This document shows, piece after piece, positions 35,930 to 49,176 of a stretch of 64,000 nucleotides of DNA; the stretch's first letter is position 1, and the number at the start of each line of letters is the position of its first letter. The notes under the pieces were generated by a model. It did no database searches and was not told where the DNA came from. It was given only the letters and a program-made list of their open reading frames with translations. The stretch comes from Paramecium tetraurelia (taxonomy: Eukaryota; Ciliophora; Oligohymenophorea; Peniculida; Parameciidae), in contig NW_001799411.1 of the NCBI RefSeq assembly GCF_000165425.1, positions 124,001-188,000 of the forward strand. The letters are read 5' to 3'. The position numbers and the translations under genes are program-made.

Positions 35930-36561
35930 ACTAAATATATTATATTATAATTAATTAATTTTACAAAGTATATAATGAGTTCTCAATGAAGAATTAATTC
36001 ACTCATTAAATTAGTAGCATTATAAAATGAATTTAAAGTTAATTATGATATAAACTTAATCAATGCAAAGGAACAATCAAAAATTAAAATCGTGATAACG
36101 AAATTCCTTATTTCCAAAATCAACTCTTTCATATACTATCTTATTTGATAAGATAATTGATACACTTAGGTTTTTAAAGATAGATTAAAGATTTATTCTA
36201 AAGCTGGTATCAATTTCATAGGTTAGTTTGATCTCAATAAATAGAATTAATGAAACACCAATTTTTTTACTATTGATATAGATTATAAATAAAGTTATCT
36301 GTTTTAATCGCTATAAATATTGGAAGAATACAACTATTTATAATCAATGGATTATTATAAATTTATTAAACTAAAAAAGATAAGTCTAATCAAGAGTTAA
36401 ATAACAATTAATGTATCATCATTAAATCAATAAGTTATTGTTTTAAAGCTGCTTTTAACTTTTATATGAGTGGATCATATTATCATTAAATAGAAAAATG
36501 AATATTGTCTTATTGAATAAAATGACACTTAGTATTTATATAATTAAAATTAATTAACAAT
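35930..36561. other. Gene-poor AT-rich stretch
   Basis: About 630 bp upstream of the gene at 36562. One + strand frame is open for most of it, but its composition (Ile/Leu/Asn/Lys only) is what AT-rich DNA gives by chance. Confidence 0.5.
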
Positions 36562-38485
36562 ATGAATTAGAAATTTAAATTCCATGAGAAAAGCCAATCG
36601 TTACCATTAATAGTTAGAAAACCGATAGCGGTTATGAATTATAAATTGTATGAAAAATATCAACACTTTCAAAATTACTACTACATAAGAGATATTAATG
36701 AGATATTAAGTGATGCCTAAACAAAAATAGTAATAAATTTTAAAGATTAATTGGCTATTGACGAGGATGTATCTCAAGTAATTAATATCAATAGGAAGAA
36801 TATCTAAAGAGATTTTATTAGTTGAAGGAATTTCCTCAAAAAATTGAGTTGCTCACAGAATATTACAAAGTATAAAATTGATACGAAATAGTTCCATGTA
36901 GATATTGCTCGGATATTCTAAGAGCCAATTTGTTCAATCCTAAACAAATATTATGATAAGAAAAGAAAGTATGACTATTTTAGAATTGCTAAAATGATAG
37001 AAGAGGAAAATAAATTAAATCCAAATAAACCACCCAAAGGAATTGTGGGTGAGAGACCTTCCCCTGCAAACTCTTAAGAATCAGCACTTTAAGAGTAAGA
37101 TGAGAAAGAGCATCAGAATATCAAAAATATTTAAATATTAAATGAATTGAGTTGGTTAAAAGTAAGACTTTACCATATAACTACATTAGCATGACAAAAC
37201 ACTGCCTAAAGAAGTCTCTTAAACCATAAATGAATTATGCAAATAAATCGGTTCTGGAGGAGATTAATCATCCTTCTCAATAATTAATTTTTAGAAATAA
37301 GAAAAAGTATCTTTGGATAATTTTCTAATGTATATTGGAGGTAAAGCCAACGTTCAATAGAAAACATCTCCAACGGCAAGACACTCATAAGAATAATTGA
37401 TTTAGGAATTAATAATGAATTAAAAGGCTAAAATGTAATAAAAGGATAACAAAAGAAATAGTATGCATAAGAAGAATGAAACCAAGTATAGTATTGGTTC
37501 GATTGAGATGAAGAACAATTTTGTAAAGGATCAATTTAACAATCTCTCCAAGAAATCTAATAGATAAGCATCTACAGATATTATAGAGAGTGGAACTAGA
37601 ATAGACAATAAACCTTAGGAATTAGTTAAGGTTAAGTCTAAGACTATAGTAAGTAAAAATTAACTCAAAATGAATAAATTCATTGGTGATCTCAATTAAA
37701 TTTCTCCTACTCCATCTATGCTCAAAATATCCTTAGGTCCTGCATCATTGAAATCATCGTAGCCAATTATTTAATTCTAAAACAATCAATTGACTAAACT
37801 TTTGCTTGAAGAAGTTGAGTCATAATAAAAATTAAGAAATGGTGCAATAACACACAGACCTTAATCTAGTAGGAACACTTTGTTTGGGTCATCATCAACT
37901 AGAAATAGTCCTTCAATCAATTATAAAAAAGTGACGTCGTCCAAGTAATAAAAGGAGGATAATTAAAAAAATTAAAAACTTAAGACTACAAATTCTCCTC
38001 AAAAAAGCCATTAGCTTGGATTACTCGCTAAGAATCTATTCATTAAGGCATTAAATGCTCAAAATAAAAAGAATTCCAACCTTGTCAAATTGAGTTCAAA
38101 TTAAGAAAAAGTGCTTAATTAATACAATAAACAAAAGCCTAGTTTTACATCATAATAAAATGATATAGTTGAAAAGAAACAACACAAAAAAATAAAATCT
38201 GATTGTAGGGCCTTTTATAATAAGTTTTCAGTTCATGAAATAGGATGTTTAACTGATAGAAATGACAAAGAAACTAATAATATGTTTAGTAAAATAAATA
38301 AACATGGGTCTCCATAAACTTAACATTTTAGAAGATTACATAGTGAAAAGCAAGAATCTCTCTCGAGTAATATGAAAGGGATATTAATTTCATAGATGTT
38401 GAAATAACTAACAAAATAAAATCTATAGAGTTAATAAAAACAAGATCTTAGATCGGTAGTGAAAAGTTCAACAAAAAAGTTTTGA
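36562..38485 (+). CDS. Uncharacterised Ser/Asn/Lys-rich protein, paralogue of the gene at 32081
   Basis: 615 residues, three introns: 36769-36794, 36870-36891 and 37162-37189 (26, 22 and 28 nt). The N-terminal ~160 residues match the gene at 32081 (YLKRFYQLKEFPQKIELLTE then YYKFHVDIARIF). The remaining ~450 residues are low-complexity Ser/Asn/Gln/Lys with short motifs such as TPSMLKISLGPASLKSS and NTLFGSSSTRNSPS. The family has a conserved head and a fast-changing disordered tail, longer here than in the paralogue. Role unknown; the head could be a small helical interaction domain. Confidence 0.8.
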
Positions 38486-38572
38486 TTATTTAATTCTATT
38501 ATTTCTAAATAATATATGTGTAACTCTATTCAAATTAAATAAAATATTAATTATATTCATAGTATCCTAAAT

Positions 38573-40159
38573 TCAATCATGGATAATTAGACAATCAATT
38601 TAAATTTATTTTCTACAAATATTTTAGGCTTTAGTTTAGGCTTATAGTTCTTTGTACAATTTATATCGATTTGCCTATTTCTCATAATCCTCTAACATAT
38701 AATTCTATTGGATTGATGAATTTCTTCTCAAGACATCCCCTATCATGCTAATTGGATTTTAAGTTTGATCTTCATTATTTAGACTTTTAAAATAATCTAA
38801 TAGCAACTTTTTAGATTGGTATAACCAAATCAATAAGGCATTTTTTTAATCAACATCCTCTTCTTGCTCTTCCTCATCTAAAATTTGGACTTTATCTTCT
38901 TCATCCTATTTTCTATAAAGATTATTATGTAAAGTACAAGCTTTTGAAAATATGGTTCTCGATGAAATCCTCTTCCTCCAATTAAATCATTTTTTTTATT
39001 ATTGGACCTAGGTCATAATTATCTACAGAAATATGTCTTTTAAAATTGAAATTTTCAGATCTACTACAATTAAGCATACAAATCTCAAATAATAATTTAG
39101 AATCTAAGGATTTTGATTTTAGTAATTAAAACAAGTATATTTATAAACTTATTTTGGCTTAAACAATCGGAATTTGGTAATAAAATTACTCTTAAGGAAT
39201 ATTGAGTTATTAGGATTCACAATCAATAGTCCCAAAATATAATAGCAGTTTAATATCAGAACTTCCAAAGTTAGAAATTATTTATTTCATTTTAATTCCC
39301 CCACCAGTTAATCTTATTTACTATATGCTGTAAATAGCATCGATTGGGAATCCACTTTCAATTAGATATTATTGCCACACTTAGCCTCTGATTGCACATT
39401 CAAAAAGAAAGACTATGTAAAATTATTTTGATAATCTAAATATTCAACTAAACATACGTATATAATGTAGATTTCAATTCTTTCGATAATACACAAGCGC
39501 AATAAGAATTATCACATCTTGATCCAATGATTTACGAACACATAGTTATCTCATTTTGCTGTTCCCAAAAAGATTTTCTTTTTCTAAGCAATACACCTTT
39601 ATTAATAGTTATAAATACTATCAAAATTCAAAACAATGATTTTATTTATTTAGACATCTGTTCGCTATGATAAATACAAGCATTTAATGTTTACTCCTTT
39701 TTTTAATTAATCATGAATTTTTGGTTATAATTTGATATTTATTAGATGGTCAATACTTTCTTGTCTATTTAGAAGGGGTTTAAATATAGATCCTTTCATT
39801 TTGGAAACAACAGTTTTACTAGGAGTTATAACGGGAGAATAAATTTTTGGCAAAATCAATTCCTATTAATTGTGTTCAGTATAATCTTCATTTTGTTCTT
39901 ATCTACTTCTGAGTCGAGTACTCTTGCTCATACTAAATATTTTATCTTATTTTGGGGTTTCACTCCTTTCAGAAACTTGAAGATTTCGTATTTTAAACAC
40001 TTAGATTGAATTTCCACCATCAATTGAGAGATCTCTCTCCTAACTTGTATTATTTCTGCTTGATGTTGGTGAACCTTTTGAGCGATTTGATTTGTTGGAG
40101 CCCTCTATTTCAGGAAATTTGAACCTTCTATGCACTAAATTAATGGATTTTTGCTACAT
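38573..40159 (-). CDS. Uncharacterised protein with acidic C-terminal region
   Basis: 506 residues, function not recognised. Introns: 39578-39596 (19 nt, GTG start, least certain), 39436-39457 (22 nt) and 38913-38937 (25 nt). The N-terminal ~190 residues are Ser/Arg-rich. A more ordered middle follows: KSFWEQQNEITMCSQIIGSR, CDNSYCACVLSKEL, FECAIRGQVWQQYLIESGF, RLTGGGIKMKQIISNFGSSD. An acidic stretch LDEEEQEEDVDQ and a short helical C-terminus close the protein. It is not an enzyme family I can name. The stop is 87 bp from the convergent gene at 38485. Confidence 0.72.
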
Positions 40160-40583
40160 GGTTTTTAGTAAATTATAATAATATTCGAAACTAATCAATA
40201 ATCTGTTAAATTTTTATTTTCTGTTATTAATTTATTTCAGCTTCAATAAAAAATAAGCAACATCAAGATTCTCATCTAAAAAATAGAATAATATTAGAAA
40301 AAATTAAAGAACAAGACTAATTAGTTTTTTCTAAAATCATTTAAGGTCTAAAAAAATTCAGATTTATATTATAAAAACGAAATACTACATACTATTTTGC
40401 AGACTGAATTAATTAATTATTCAAACTTAGAATCTAATTTGATCTTAAAATAAAGATGAATTGCTTACATTTTTACAATCAAAACTTATGAAATAGCATA
40501 TTTATTTAAAGAATTTAATTCTCTTAATATTATAGGATATAAATATTAAAAACAATTCAAATATTGTGTAATTATGATATGAG
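40160..40583. other. Intergenic AT-rich stretch
   Basis: 424 bp between the start of the gene at 40159 and the stop at 40584, both on the minus strand. A short + strand open stretch (KNRIILEKIKEQDQLVFSKI) has no plausible start codon. Confidence 0.5.
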
Positions 40584-42588
40584 TCATTTAATTTATTAAA
40601 ATTATTCTGTTTTTAATCTAAAATTAGTAGTTTATTGATTTAATGGCATATTCTAAAGAAGCATCCTAGTAGCAAGGATATCCACAGTTTGATTAAAGTA
40701 TTTTTCTAGTTGCTTTTCAAAGCATTTAAAATATCGATAAAGAAAATCCTTTAGAGATTTTTCTTTTAAGTCTAGTTTGTATAGAGCTGAAGTGAAAAGA
40801 ATATTAAAACACTATCTTAAATCATCTAAAATGATTTAAATCCTCATATCATTATCTTTTTCTTTCAATTTCTCTTTTTCCAACATATCATTAAGAATTT
40901 ATGTTTATGTTAATGCCCTATCATACTCAACTTTCATATCGCTATATTCTCTCTTAACCTAAACAATCTCTTAAATATATTAAAAATTTTAATTTCTAGA
41001 TAAATATATAATTTTACTAATGTTCCTCAACTGAATGTGAACAAGATTCACAAATATAAATATTAGGTGTCTTTTAAATCATCACATTACAATTCCTCAA
41101 TTTATCATTAGATACTGAACAATTTTTGTGACAAGTTTTCTTGCAAGTATTACAATTAGTCATAAAAATTCGAATAGGACAGTCTTTTATTAGTATGTTG
41201 GTTTCAAATATAATATAGTAAAATTCTTTATTCTCTTTTACTATTTAGTCATAATTTTCAATTTTATTTTTATTGGTTTGTATAATTTTATCTATTTTCA
41301 TTCTTAATTAAAGTTCTTCCTACAATTATTCAATTTTTTCTTTTAATCTATTTCTTTCCTTGATAACTTGAATCGTTTAATCTAAGGCAAATCCTTCATC
41401 AGAAGTGATTTTATTGATAAATTTAGTGTAGTTCTCTTGATTTCTTTTATATTGAATATTTGAAATCATGTCACATTTTTTTGAAAAAAAGACTGAATTT
41501 TAAAATTAGCAATATTCTTTAGACAATTCATTAATTTAGACATCACTTAATAATAAGGTGCCTTCATTATTAGTGGGACTAGTTAATGTAACTGTATTCT
41601 TGCTAAGATTATACGTTTACATCAGATTATCCCTCTAACTGAGAACATAAAAGATGGATTGTTGGTTTTCAAAGTTATTTCTATGTATACTTGTAAAGTC
41701 AGAGAAAGTCAAAGCATGAATATAGTGCTGAGCCATATCCATTCCAAAAAGCTTTAAAACGTTTAGTAGAGCCAATTATTGAAGTGTATGATTACCATCC
41801 ACAATATAATTTGTCGAGAGTTGGGAAACAATGATAACCTAATGAATTTTTTCCTAATTATCATACAATTTCTTTAGTCGCTCAGAGATTTAATCAATAA
41901 TTTCTTAGTCTCTTTAAACACCGTCAGTGTCACATAATCCGGGTGTATCTATAAAATTAAATACTAAATCATCGTCAATCTAGATTTTATATAAGTCTAC
42001 GTTTCGAGTCACTGACTTTCCTGTTTGGTTTAAACGATCATCATTAATTACCAAATATCTAGTTTCATCTTCGAATTTTATATTCTTAATAAAATTGTAA
42101 AAACTATTAATTAAAGTAGTTTTTCCTTATCCTGTTATTCCAACCAATAAAATATTTTTAATTCTCTTTCCAGGATTTAATTGTATAATTTGGTCGTCTT
42201 CATTAGGAAGTAATTCTGCACTTCTATAATTCCAATTTAGTACTTTTGATACTGTAGTATAATTTTCATAAATCTTTTGCAGGATCAGAAATTCAGCAGG
42301 TTAACATCTCCTACCTATAAAGCTTTTTTATGAATTTTAAAAAACAAGCATCATTTGGTCAATTGTAACTATATTGTTTTTCTTAAAGAGTTCTGTAAAC
42401 ATTTTTCTTCTTTAATCAGACAAAATTTTATTAATAAATTGTTCCTCTATCTTAGGCCATTCACTTTATATTTTTGGTTTATAAATTTATTATTATTGGT
42501 TTTGTTATACTTAAGATTCAGGGTTTTGAGGTCGTCCAAACAATTCTCTGAATTTTTGACAACAAGATTTTTGATTTCCCTGCTACAT
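40584..42588 (-). CDS. P-loop GTPase (AIG1/GIMAP-like) with coiled coil and Cys/His motif
   Basis: 660 residues, one 22-nt intron (40996-41017). The G domain begins near residue 140: G1 LLVGITGQGKTTLINSF, a Thr-containing segment GKSVTRNVDLYK, G3 NFIDTPGLCDTDG, then HQVIIVSQLSTNYIVDGNHT and a G4-like ALTFSD. These fit the AIG1/GIMAP-septin-like branch. A coiled coil follows, with a zinc-type cluster near residues 479-520 (CNTCKKTCHKNC ... NC ... CESCSH), then a second coiled coil and a helical end. The start MQQGNQKSCCQKF at 42588 is the first Met of the open frame; an inner MM lies at 42354. A membrane or phagosome role by analogy with GIMAPs is only inference. Confidence 0.85.
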
Positions 42589-42901
42589 CTATTGAATTTA
42601 TTTAATTATATTATTCTAATTTACATAAATTAAAAAAAGATTTTAAATAGCTAATTACAAAAACTAAATTTATCAAAATTATTCTCAGCTTCTTTTTGGC
42701 TAGTATATAAATAGATTCTTTGATTTTTATGGCAATTAGTGATTATAGCAAGGTAATTAAGGAGCCTACATAGATTCTTAACTCAGACTAGTAAGTAGAT
42801 GTTTGGTTTAATTTTCATCGGTGATCATAGGTTAAAATCTATCTGTGTCACTGATCTAAATGGACCCTCTAAGCTAGTTCATGTCATTTAATATAGAATT
42901 C
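42589..42901. other. Short intergenic stretch
   Basis: 313 bp between the channel stop and the GTPase start. I looked for a tRNA-like cloverleaf and found none; nothing else is supportable. Confidence 0.5.
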
Positions 42902-45900
42902 TCACTCTATTGCAACCTAAGTTAAATGATAAATGGATTACTCATCATCATTCTATTCTTCTTTTGAGGAGTCCATATTTTCTGTGTACTCCCTATTCTT
43001 GAAGTTCACTCTTTTAATTAGTTTTTTTGAATGAGACTCCCAAGCCTTGAATGCAATCAGAACATTTAGATAATCGTGTAAAATATTGAAATTAGTTCTC
43101 AAATCAACCAAGCATATATTGGCTCGTTTGATAAAAAGATTTCTTCTATAATTCATCAGCTTCATTTGCATTTCTTTGTTATATTGTTTTATTTATTTGA
43201 TGCCGTTCTTGCTTCCAGTTTTAAAAACATCCTCCTAAAAACAAGTTCTAAATAATTCGTAAATTAATTGATTATATTAAATATACCCTCGATGATCACT
43301 AAAATAAGGATGAGAAATACCATTTCAGTTTAAAAGCAGAGGCCTGTTTGGCAGCATCCCAAAGATTCTCTTCCTTCCCTCTCCCCAAAGGTGCTCCTAA
43401 GTCCATAAGAAATCTACATAAAAATTTATAATGCATAGCTTTCCCTTATGTTTCAGGCGAGTACTTACACCAAATTGTTTTGATTCTGTCCTCATTTTCA
43501 ACATATGTTTAAATAATTGAGTTTTGTACCTAAAAAAAGGATTCAAACTATTCTATCAATCCTAGCACAAATAAATTAAGAAACACGTAATTAGATAGTA
43601 ACATAAACAGAAAGAAATAGATCTGGCTATAGGTTGATCCACAATAAGTGGAATCATTTGTACAGTTCGGATTGTGATGCATAGTATCAGTCATAATAGT
43701 TCTCCAATCATCTCCTGAAGCACATTTAAATAAAGTAAGCATAGCCTATGCAATGTTGTGAAAATTGATTTATTCATCCATAACTTATCCGGAGTCTATT
43801 TAGCCATATAATTGACATCCAAACAAAGCAAAAACCAGCATAGTGTCTATCAAAATAAAGAATATCTTTCCCAAAAATGGTAGGGCATAAACCATCACTC
43901 TCATTAATCTCTAGATGTTGATTAAACCTTAGAAGATGAGAATCAATCGCAAACTTCTGAGCATAAAGCAAATTCTATAGAGTCTATAATAGGGTGTTAA
44001 AGGACTTGAGTTGAAGGCAAATTCTACCCAGGAGAATTCAAAATCAATTACCAAATCTGTGATAGCAAATAATATTAAGATAAACAGGAACTACCTCCAA
44101 TAATTATCAAAAAATCTAAACAATCCTAAAGCTAGATATTGAATTAAGCCCCAAATGGTTATTGTTATAGAAAAGCCATGGTGTATGTAATTGATAATAA
44201 TCAAATGTTTAGTAGTCATGTCTGAATGAAATAGTATATTATTAACTAAATCAAGAAGTAGAACAATAAAGAAGATTGTCTGCATAATATTATCATTCAT
44301 AATAATAGAAGCAAATCGTCTGATTACATTGTCTGGTGGTGTAGAGAATACTGGGATGTCTTTGGTAATTATATCAGATATTTCTATGAATTCTTTTTAG
44401 TTTTGATTGAAGTCCTTTTTTTCAATTTTTCTTTAATTGACTTTTAAATTCGAAAAGAGCACTCCTGTAAATAAACTCAAAAAGAACATAGAACCAACGA
44501 AGCAAAACGAAATGAAAAACACATAAGTGTGAATGTAACTATTGAATGGAACCGGCCCAACATTAGCATTATCACTATTTTCTGCAATCTATAACATTTC
44601 TCCCCATCCATCAAAAGTTGATACTGTAAATAATGTTGGAATAGCCATTGTAATGTTATCAAAATTATGTTTGAAATTTACCCAAGTTCTATTTTGTTCT
44701 ATACACTCCTAATAACTAACTCTGAATTCCATTTTATCTTCACAAAACCCAAATTGTCTCTCGTACAAAATGATGCCATAAACACCAAAGATGATCCAGA
44801 CTGAAAATAGAGTCAACAATACATTCAATATATCAACTAATGATTTATAAAGAGCTGAACTCAGGACATTCAAGATAGTAATTCTATTCAATAAATTGAG
44901 GGGTCTGAAATATCCAACATATAAGAAGATCTAAAATATAGGTTTGACATAATCATCCTTTTCATATTGAATGAAGAATGCAATAATATAGATTACATCT
45001 AAAATCTGCCAAATTGAATTAAAGTAGGCTCCATTATCAATGAATAATCCTTTAGCAATGACATTAATAGCATAATCAATAGCAAGAATAAGATTGATGT
45101 AAAATTAGGCCACTTGTGGATAGGTTTCTTTATTCTCCTCATAATCGTTGTAGGTTTGTATGATAAAAATAACAATTGAGGATACAAGGGATAAATCATT
45201 AATTAAGATATATAATTTGGATCTGGCCACTAGCATACATAATTTTCTAAGATGATTTGTCTTATCAAAACAGAATAATGATTATTCGCAATTCACTCCA
45301 TTGTAGAGTTCTGGATTCTCGTCTTATATCTTTTAATAGATCTGTCTTATTGAATTTATTAAGTGTTAAATTAAAGCAATTTTTTATTTACTATTGGTTT
45401 TTTGAAGTGGAACATTTTGAAGTGATCTCATATTATTTATTTCTGAAAATTGCTGAGTTTGTTGAGTTTCTTGTTATTCTGTATTCTAGATCACCAATTT
45501 TGAAGGCTCGTTCTCCTCCATCTCAGAAAAGATTTGACGATCCAAATATTTACCAAATCCATCCAGAAGAATAGCCAACACCAAACCATATGTCAAATAA
45601 TTCAAGACTATCACCATTGAATACGAATATACAACTGCAAATGTTTCGTTTATGCCTGTTCCCAAAATAAATACACCGTACCAATCATCATTTGTCATTA
45701 TGTTAAATACTGTCATAAATGATTTTAAAACATTGTTATAAGAATGTAATTGTCCCAGAACATCGCTTTGATCAAATCTGCCTGCATAGACTTCCATCCC
45801 AACCAAGGCATATAAAAATATTACAATGAACATCAAGAATGTCAAATAGATGTATTGTTTGAAGGTTTTAGATGCTATGTGACCTATTGTTACTGCCATG

Positions 45901-48704
45901 CTATTGTACTTTAAACATCGATAAAATAAGATACACTTGGTTCCCCTTATCAATCGTAAATTTTATTCGGTTAGATTAGGCATGTAATCACTCATTGTAA
46001 ATTCAATGAAATTCAATATAACTATCATAGTTTGCATGATGCTCTCATTACTGTTGGACAATTCTTTAAAAGAAAAACTGCAATATCTTAAAAAGGTTTC
46101 GATTGACAACAGAATAGTAGTAATATCTTCAACTTAGGAAATTATTGAAGCATCGACTATTCCATAGAGTGATAAAAAAGTAAAGTTGACGAAAATGAGT
46201 AAGTCTAAGGCAATTTCAGTTATTTTACTCGATACCATCCTGCTTACTTACTTCTTAAGAATCAAAATTTTCCCAATTATTCCCCTAACCCAAATCACTT
46301 AATCAACTTTATTCATGGCAATCAATGTACTTCTAAAATTAATACTTATATCGTTTTAGTCAATAACATCATTACCTGACCAATTTTAATCAGAAATAAT
46401 TTTATTCTTAATATCTTTCATTCTGATGTTTTTATATTCCTATTCTAGACATTATTATTTAATTTTCTCCTTTTCAATTTTTTATTTAATTTTAAATAAG
46501 ATTTTGTCATAATTTAAATAATATCCTTATATAAATAAAAAGGTTACAACCTCACCTTTTTTAAGAACAAATTGAACAGTATGTTTAGATCGAACCATGT
46601 GTTTTGTAAAACCCTTATAGTTCTTTTTTTCAGTTCTTATACAAGGCTTTCGTGTAATGACTGAGTCTTAAGAACCATTTTCTTTGATTATGTGTTTTTA
46701 TACTCTAAATGACTTCTTTAAAGGGTATTTGAAACTGTTCTATGTGTTATTAGATTTTAATAATTGATCCTGCAATTAATTCAATTGGGGTATTGCATAT
46801 TGAAAGGAGAAGGTGTATTTGCTGAAATCGATAACTTTGTCATCTATGTGTTTCTTCATATTTTAGATGTTTCTAAATAAAAGAATAATAATACGCAAAG
46901 GAAGGCAATACATCTTCCAAACTGGAATACTTTTGATATTGGTTGGGGTTGAGTTATTTTGAGAGTTGGGCAAAATCAAATTTCATCAGGTCTTCTAGAA
47001 TTTTGAGGTAATCTTCATCATCAGTGTAGTTTTTCAGATTGATCAGACTTTGTTGTTTTCTGAGCCTAGAGAACTTGATTAGAAGTACGTTCTTGAAAGT
47101 CAGCCCTCTTAATTTCTACAAAGATGACTGGATGAAATTCATCTAGAAGTAATAAAGATGAAGAAGTTACATTGTTATCATTAACGTTTCTTTGCTTAGC
47201 AGACAGGAGACGTGGTTAAGTGGAATTTTTGGATTGGAAATTCTCCAACTTGTATGAGGATAATTGTTTAGAAGAGTTTAGTAATTTATAGTATTGTGAA
47301 AAGGTTTTATGAAATTCAATTTTTTTAAGCAAAGCAACATCAAAAACATTAGTAGTGTCTCTGATTTATGTTTCATTATAGTTTTGTTATTCTAATAACT
47401 GTTTATTGATTTCTTACTACTCCTATTGTTGTAAAAACTCTTCAGCAGCTTCAGCATAGTGTGTTTTGAGTACAGCAATAACCAAATTGAAACCAAAAAA
47501 GCCTCCAACAAAAATAATTAACAGATAGTAAATCCAAACCCAAGGACTAAAAATGCGGATGGTGAAGAACATTACCCAACTCCAATCATCCATTGTTATT
47601 GTCCTGAGGATTTGTCCATAAGAATATATTATGTTGTTAAAAGAAGTGGGAACCTTCACAGTGTTAGCAACATATTAGCATGTCATCTCATCAGGACATT
47701 AATCAACATTGCATTGAATCCAATCATCTCCTGCATCTTCATCTGGGTTTGTGGGCATGCATCTGTAATTGAATAATCCTTGAAATAAATAGAGTCCAGC
47801 CAAGGCAAAGAAGAGGGAGAATAGTCCCACAATGGCCAAGGCCTCCAAAATGTATTTGATTGATTACCTTAAAGCAGTGAGCATAACTCTCAACCCATCA
47901 AATATGTCACCAAGATACTGAAGAAGAGTTATGATTCTCAGGGGTGATAAATCTATTATCATTATATCGGGACGATACAAATTTAGGGCTGATAGGAGGA
48001 CAATCGAAAAATCAAAAACATTAGAAAAGTTGATGAAGTAAGCATTCTTTGAAAAGAGGAAACCTTGCGAGAGGATTCTCAATCCAATTTCAGTGAAAAA
48101 GAGGATGGTGATGATTTATTCTATCTGGTCTGTGTCTTCTCTGTGTTCAGTCTTCACAATAATGTAGAGTGCAATATTGAAGAGTATGAGGATAGTCATT
48201 AAAATTTGAAACCCAATTGAGTTTACAATGGTCTTAGCCACGATTGGAATCAAAAAAGACATGTACACGATTATCTTTCGCACTTGAAGCAGAGGGTAAG
48301 GATCATGGTAATGCTATATATATGTAAATAAAGAGGACTACTTCCAGTTCGTGTTTGATTCTCTGGTGTCCGTGCAGCTCAACTAACTTAACATAGTATG
48401 GATCGGTTCTGTAATTTCTTTGAGAATGCTTTTCATGCTTACGAATAATGTCTTAATCAACATCCAAAATGGCAGGTTCAACTTAAGGTTTTCTTTAAAA
48501 TTCATTCAGATCGCCCTAACATTTCATTTGCTTCACTATGTCCACTTTGCATCGATCCCTCGCCTCATGTTCAATCAATTAAATCAAAGGAATAGGTTGT
48601 TCAATGTCAAATTTATTTTGAAATCCTTCTAAAGAGTGTCTTTTCTATTGGTGTTCTTGTTCGGATACACTATCTTAGGGCAACAACCGATTTTCAATTC
48701 CCAT
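42902..48704 (-). CDS. Four-domain voltage-gated-type cation channel alpha subunit
   Basis: 1,900 residues; introns 48314-48341, 47143-47170, 46873-46894 and 43299-43320 (28, 28, 22, 22 nt). Four repeats of six membrane helices plus a pore loop are visible. The pore motifs are TMDDWSWV (about residue 369), TNDDWYGV (975), TFDGWGEM (1342) and SGDDWRTI (1642): a ring of four Asp where Cav channels have Glu. S4 helices are poor in regularly spaced Arg (SPLRIITLLQYLGDIFDGLR; RLYRICFMLRSLRLILIFQG), so voltage sensing may be weak. The I-II linker is long and basic. An EF-like segment after repeat IV (VENEDRIKTIWCKYSP) and a helical C-terminus follow. It most likely conducts calcium at the cell or ciliary membrane; CatSper subunits also carry Asp at this position, each on a separate polypeptide. 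Confidence 0.92.
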
Positions 48705-49176
48705 ATAACTACTCCTGTCTGAGATATTTATAGATTGCTTCAATTGAGAATGGATCGAATTCAATCTATCAGATTAATTAATTTAGTTAATCACTTAAAC
48801 TTCCTCACTCTACCGCTATTTGAACTTTATTGCATTGCTATTCTCGCTCTTTTTCCTCTCGTGTCTTATTTCATATATCATTTATTAATAATAATCTCTT
48901 ATTTAAAATTTCACTTGTTTTATTCTTTTATTTTTTTAAACTTTTTTTCTAACCTTCACATTAAGTAAGCCCACATTTTTAAATATGTAATCTTTAATTA
49001 ATCTCGATCGACATTACTTATCATAGTCAAATTCCCTTATCGAATTCAAATCAACAAAAATTTAATATCAATACTCAAATCATCTATCCGATTACAATGT
49101 ACACTAGAATTCACTGTGTACGGGTTTTCAAATACCATATGTAACAATTTACTTTTATAAAATAAATAAAGCAATT
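48705..49176. other. Divergent intergenic region (472 bp)
   Basis: It lies between the channel start and the M20 peptidase start and should hold both upstream control regions. No specific motif can be named. A + strand Leu/Ile-rich open stretch here reads as chance. Confidence 0.55.

Noticed and set aside
35930-36561. Long + strand open frame upstream of the gene at 36562
   Set aside because: With only TGA as stop, AT-rich DNA stays open for long stretches, and the composition here is what chance gives.
42355-42588. Leu/Phe-rich + strand ORF, apparently a membrane peptide
   Set aside because: It is the antisense of the N-terminal codons of the GTPase gene; the minus strand frame reads MQQGNQKSCCQKF and continues into the G domain.
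42589-42901. A tRNA between the GTPase and the channel gene
   Set aside because: A few T-loop-like bases are present, but no acceptor stem or anticodon arm could be paired.
43548-48082. Many separate small membrane-protein ORFs on the minus strand
   Set aside because: They are pieces of one four-domain channel, split only because TAA and TAG were taken as stops.
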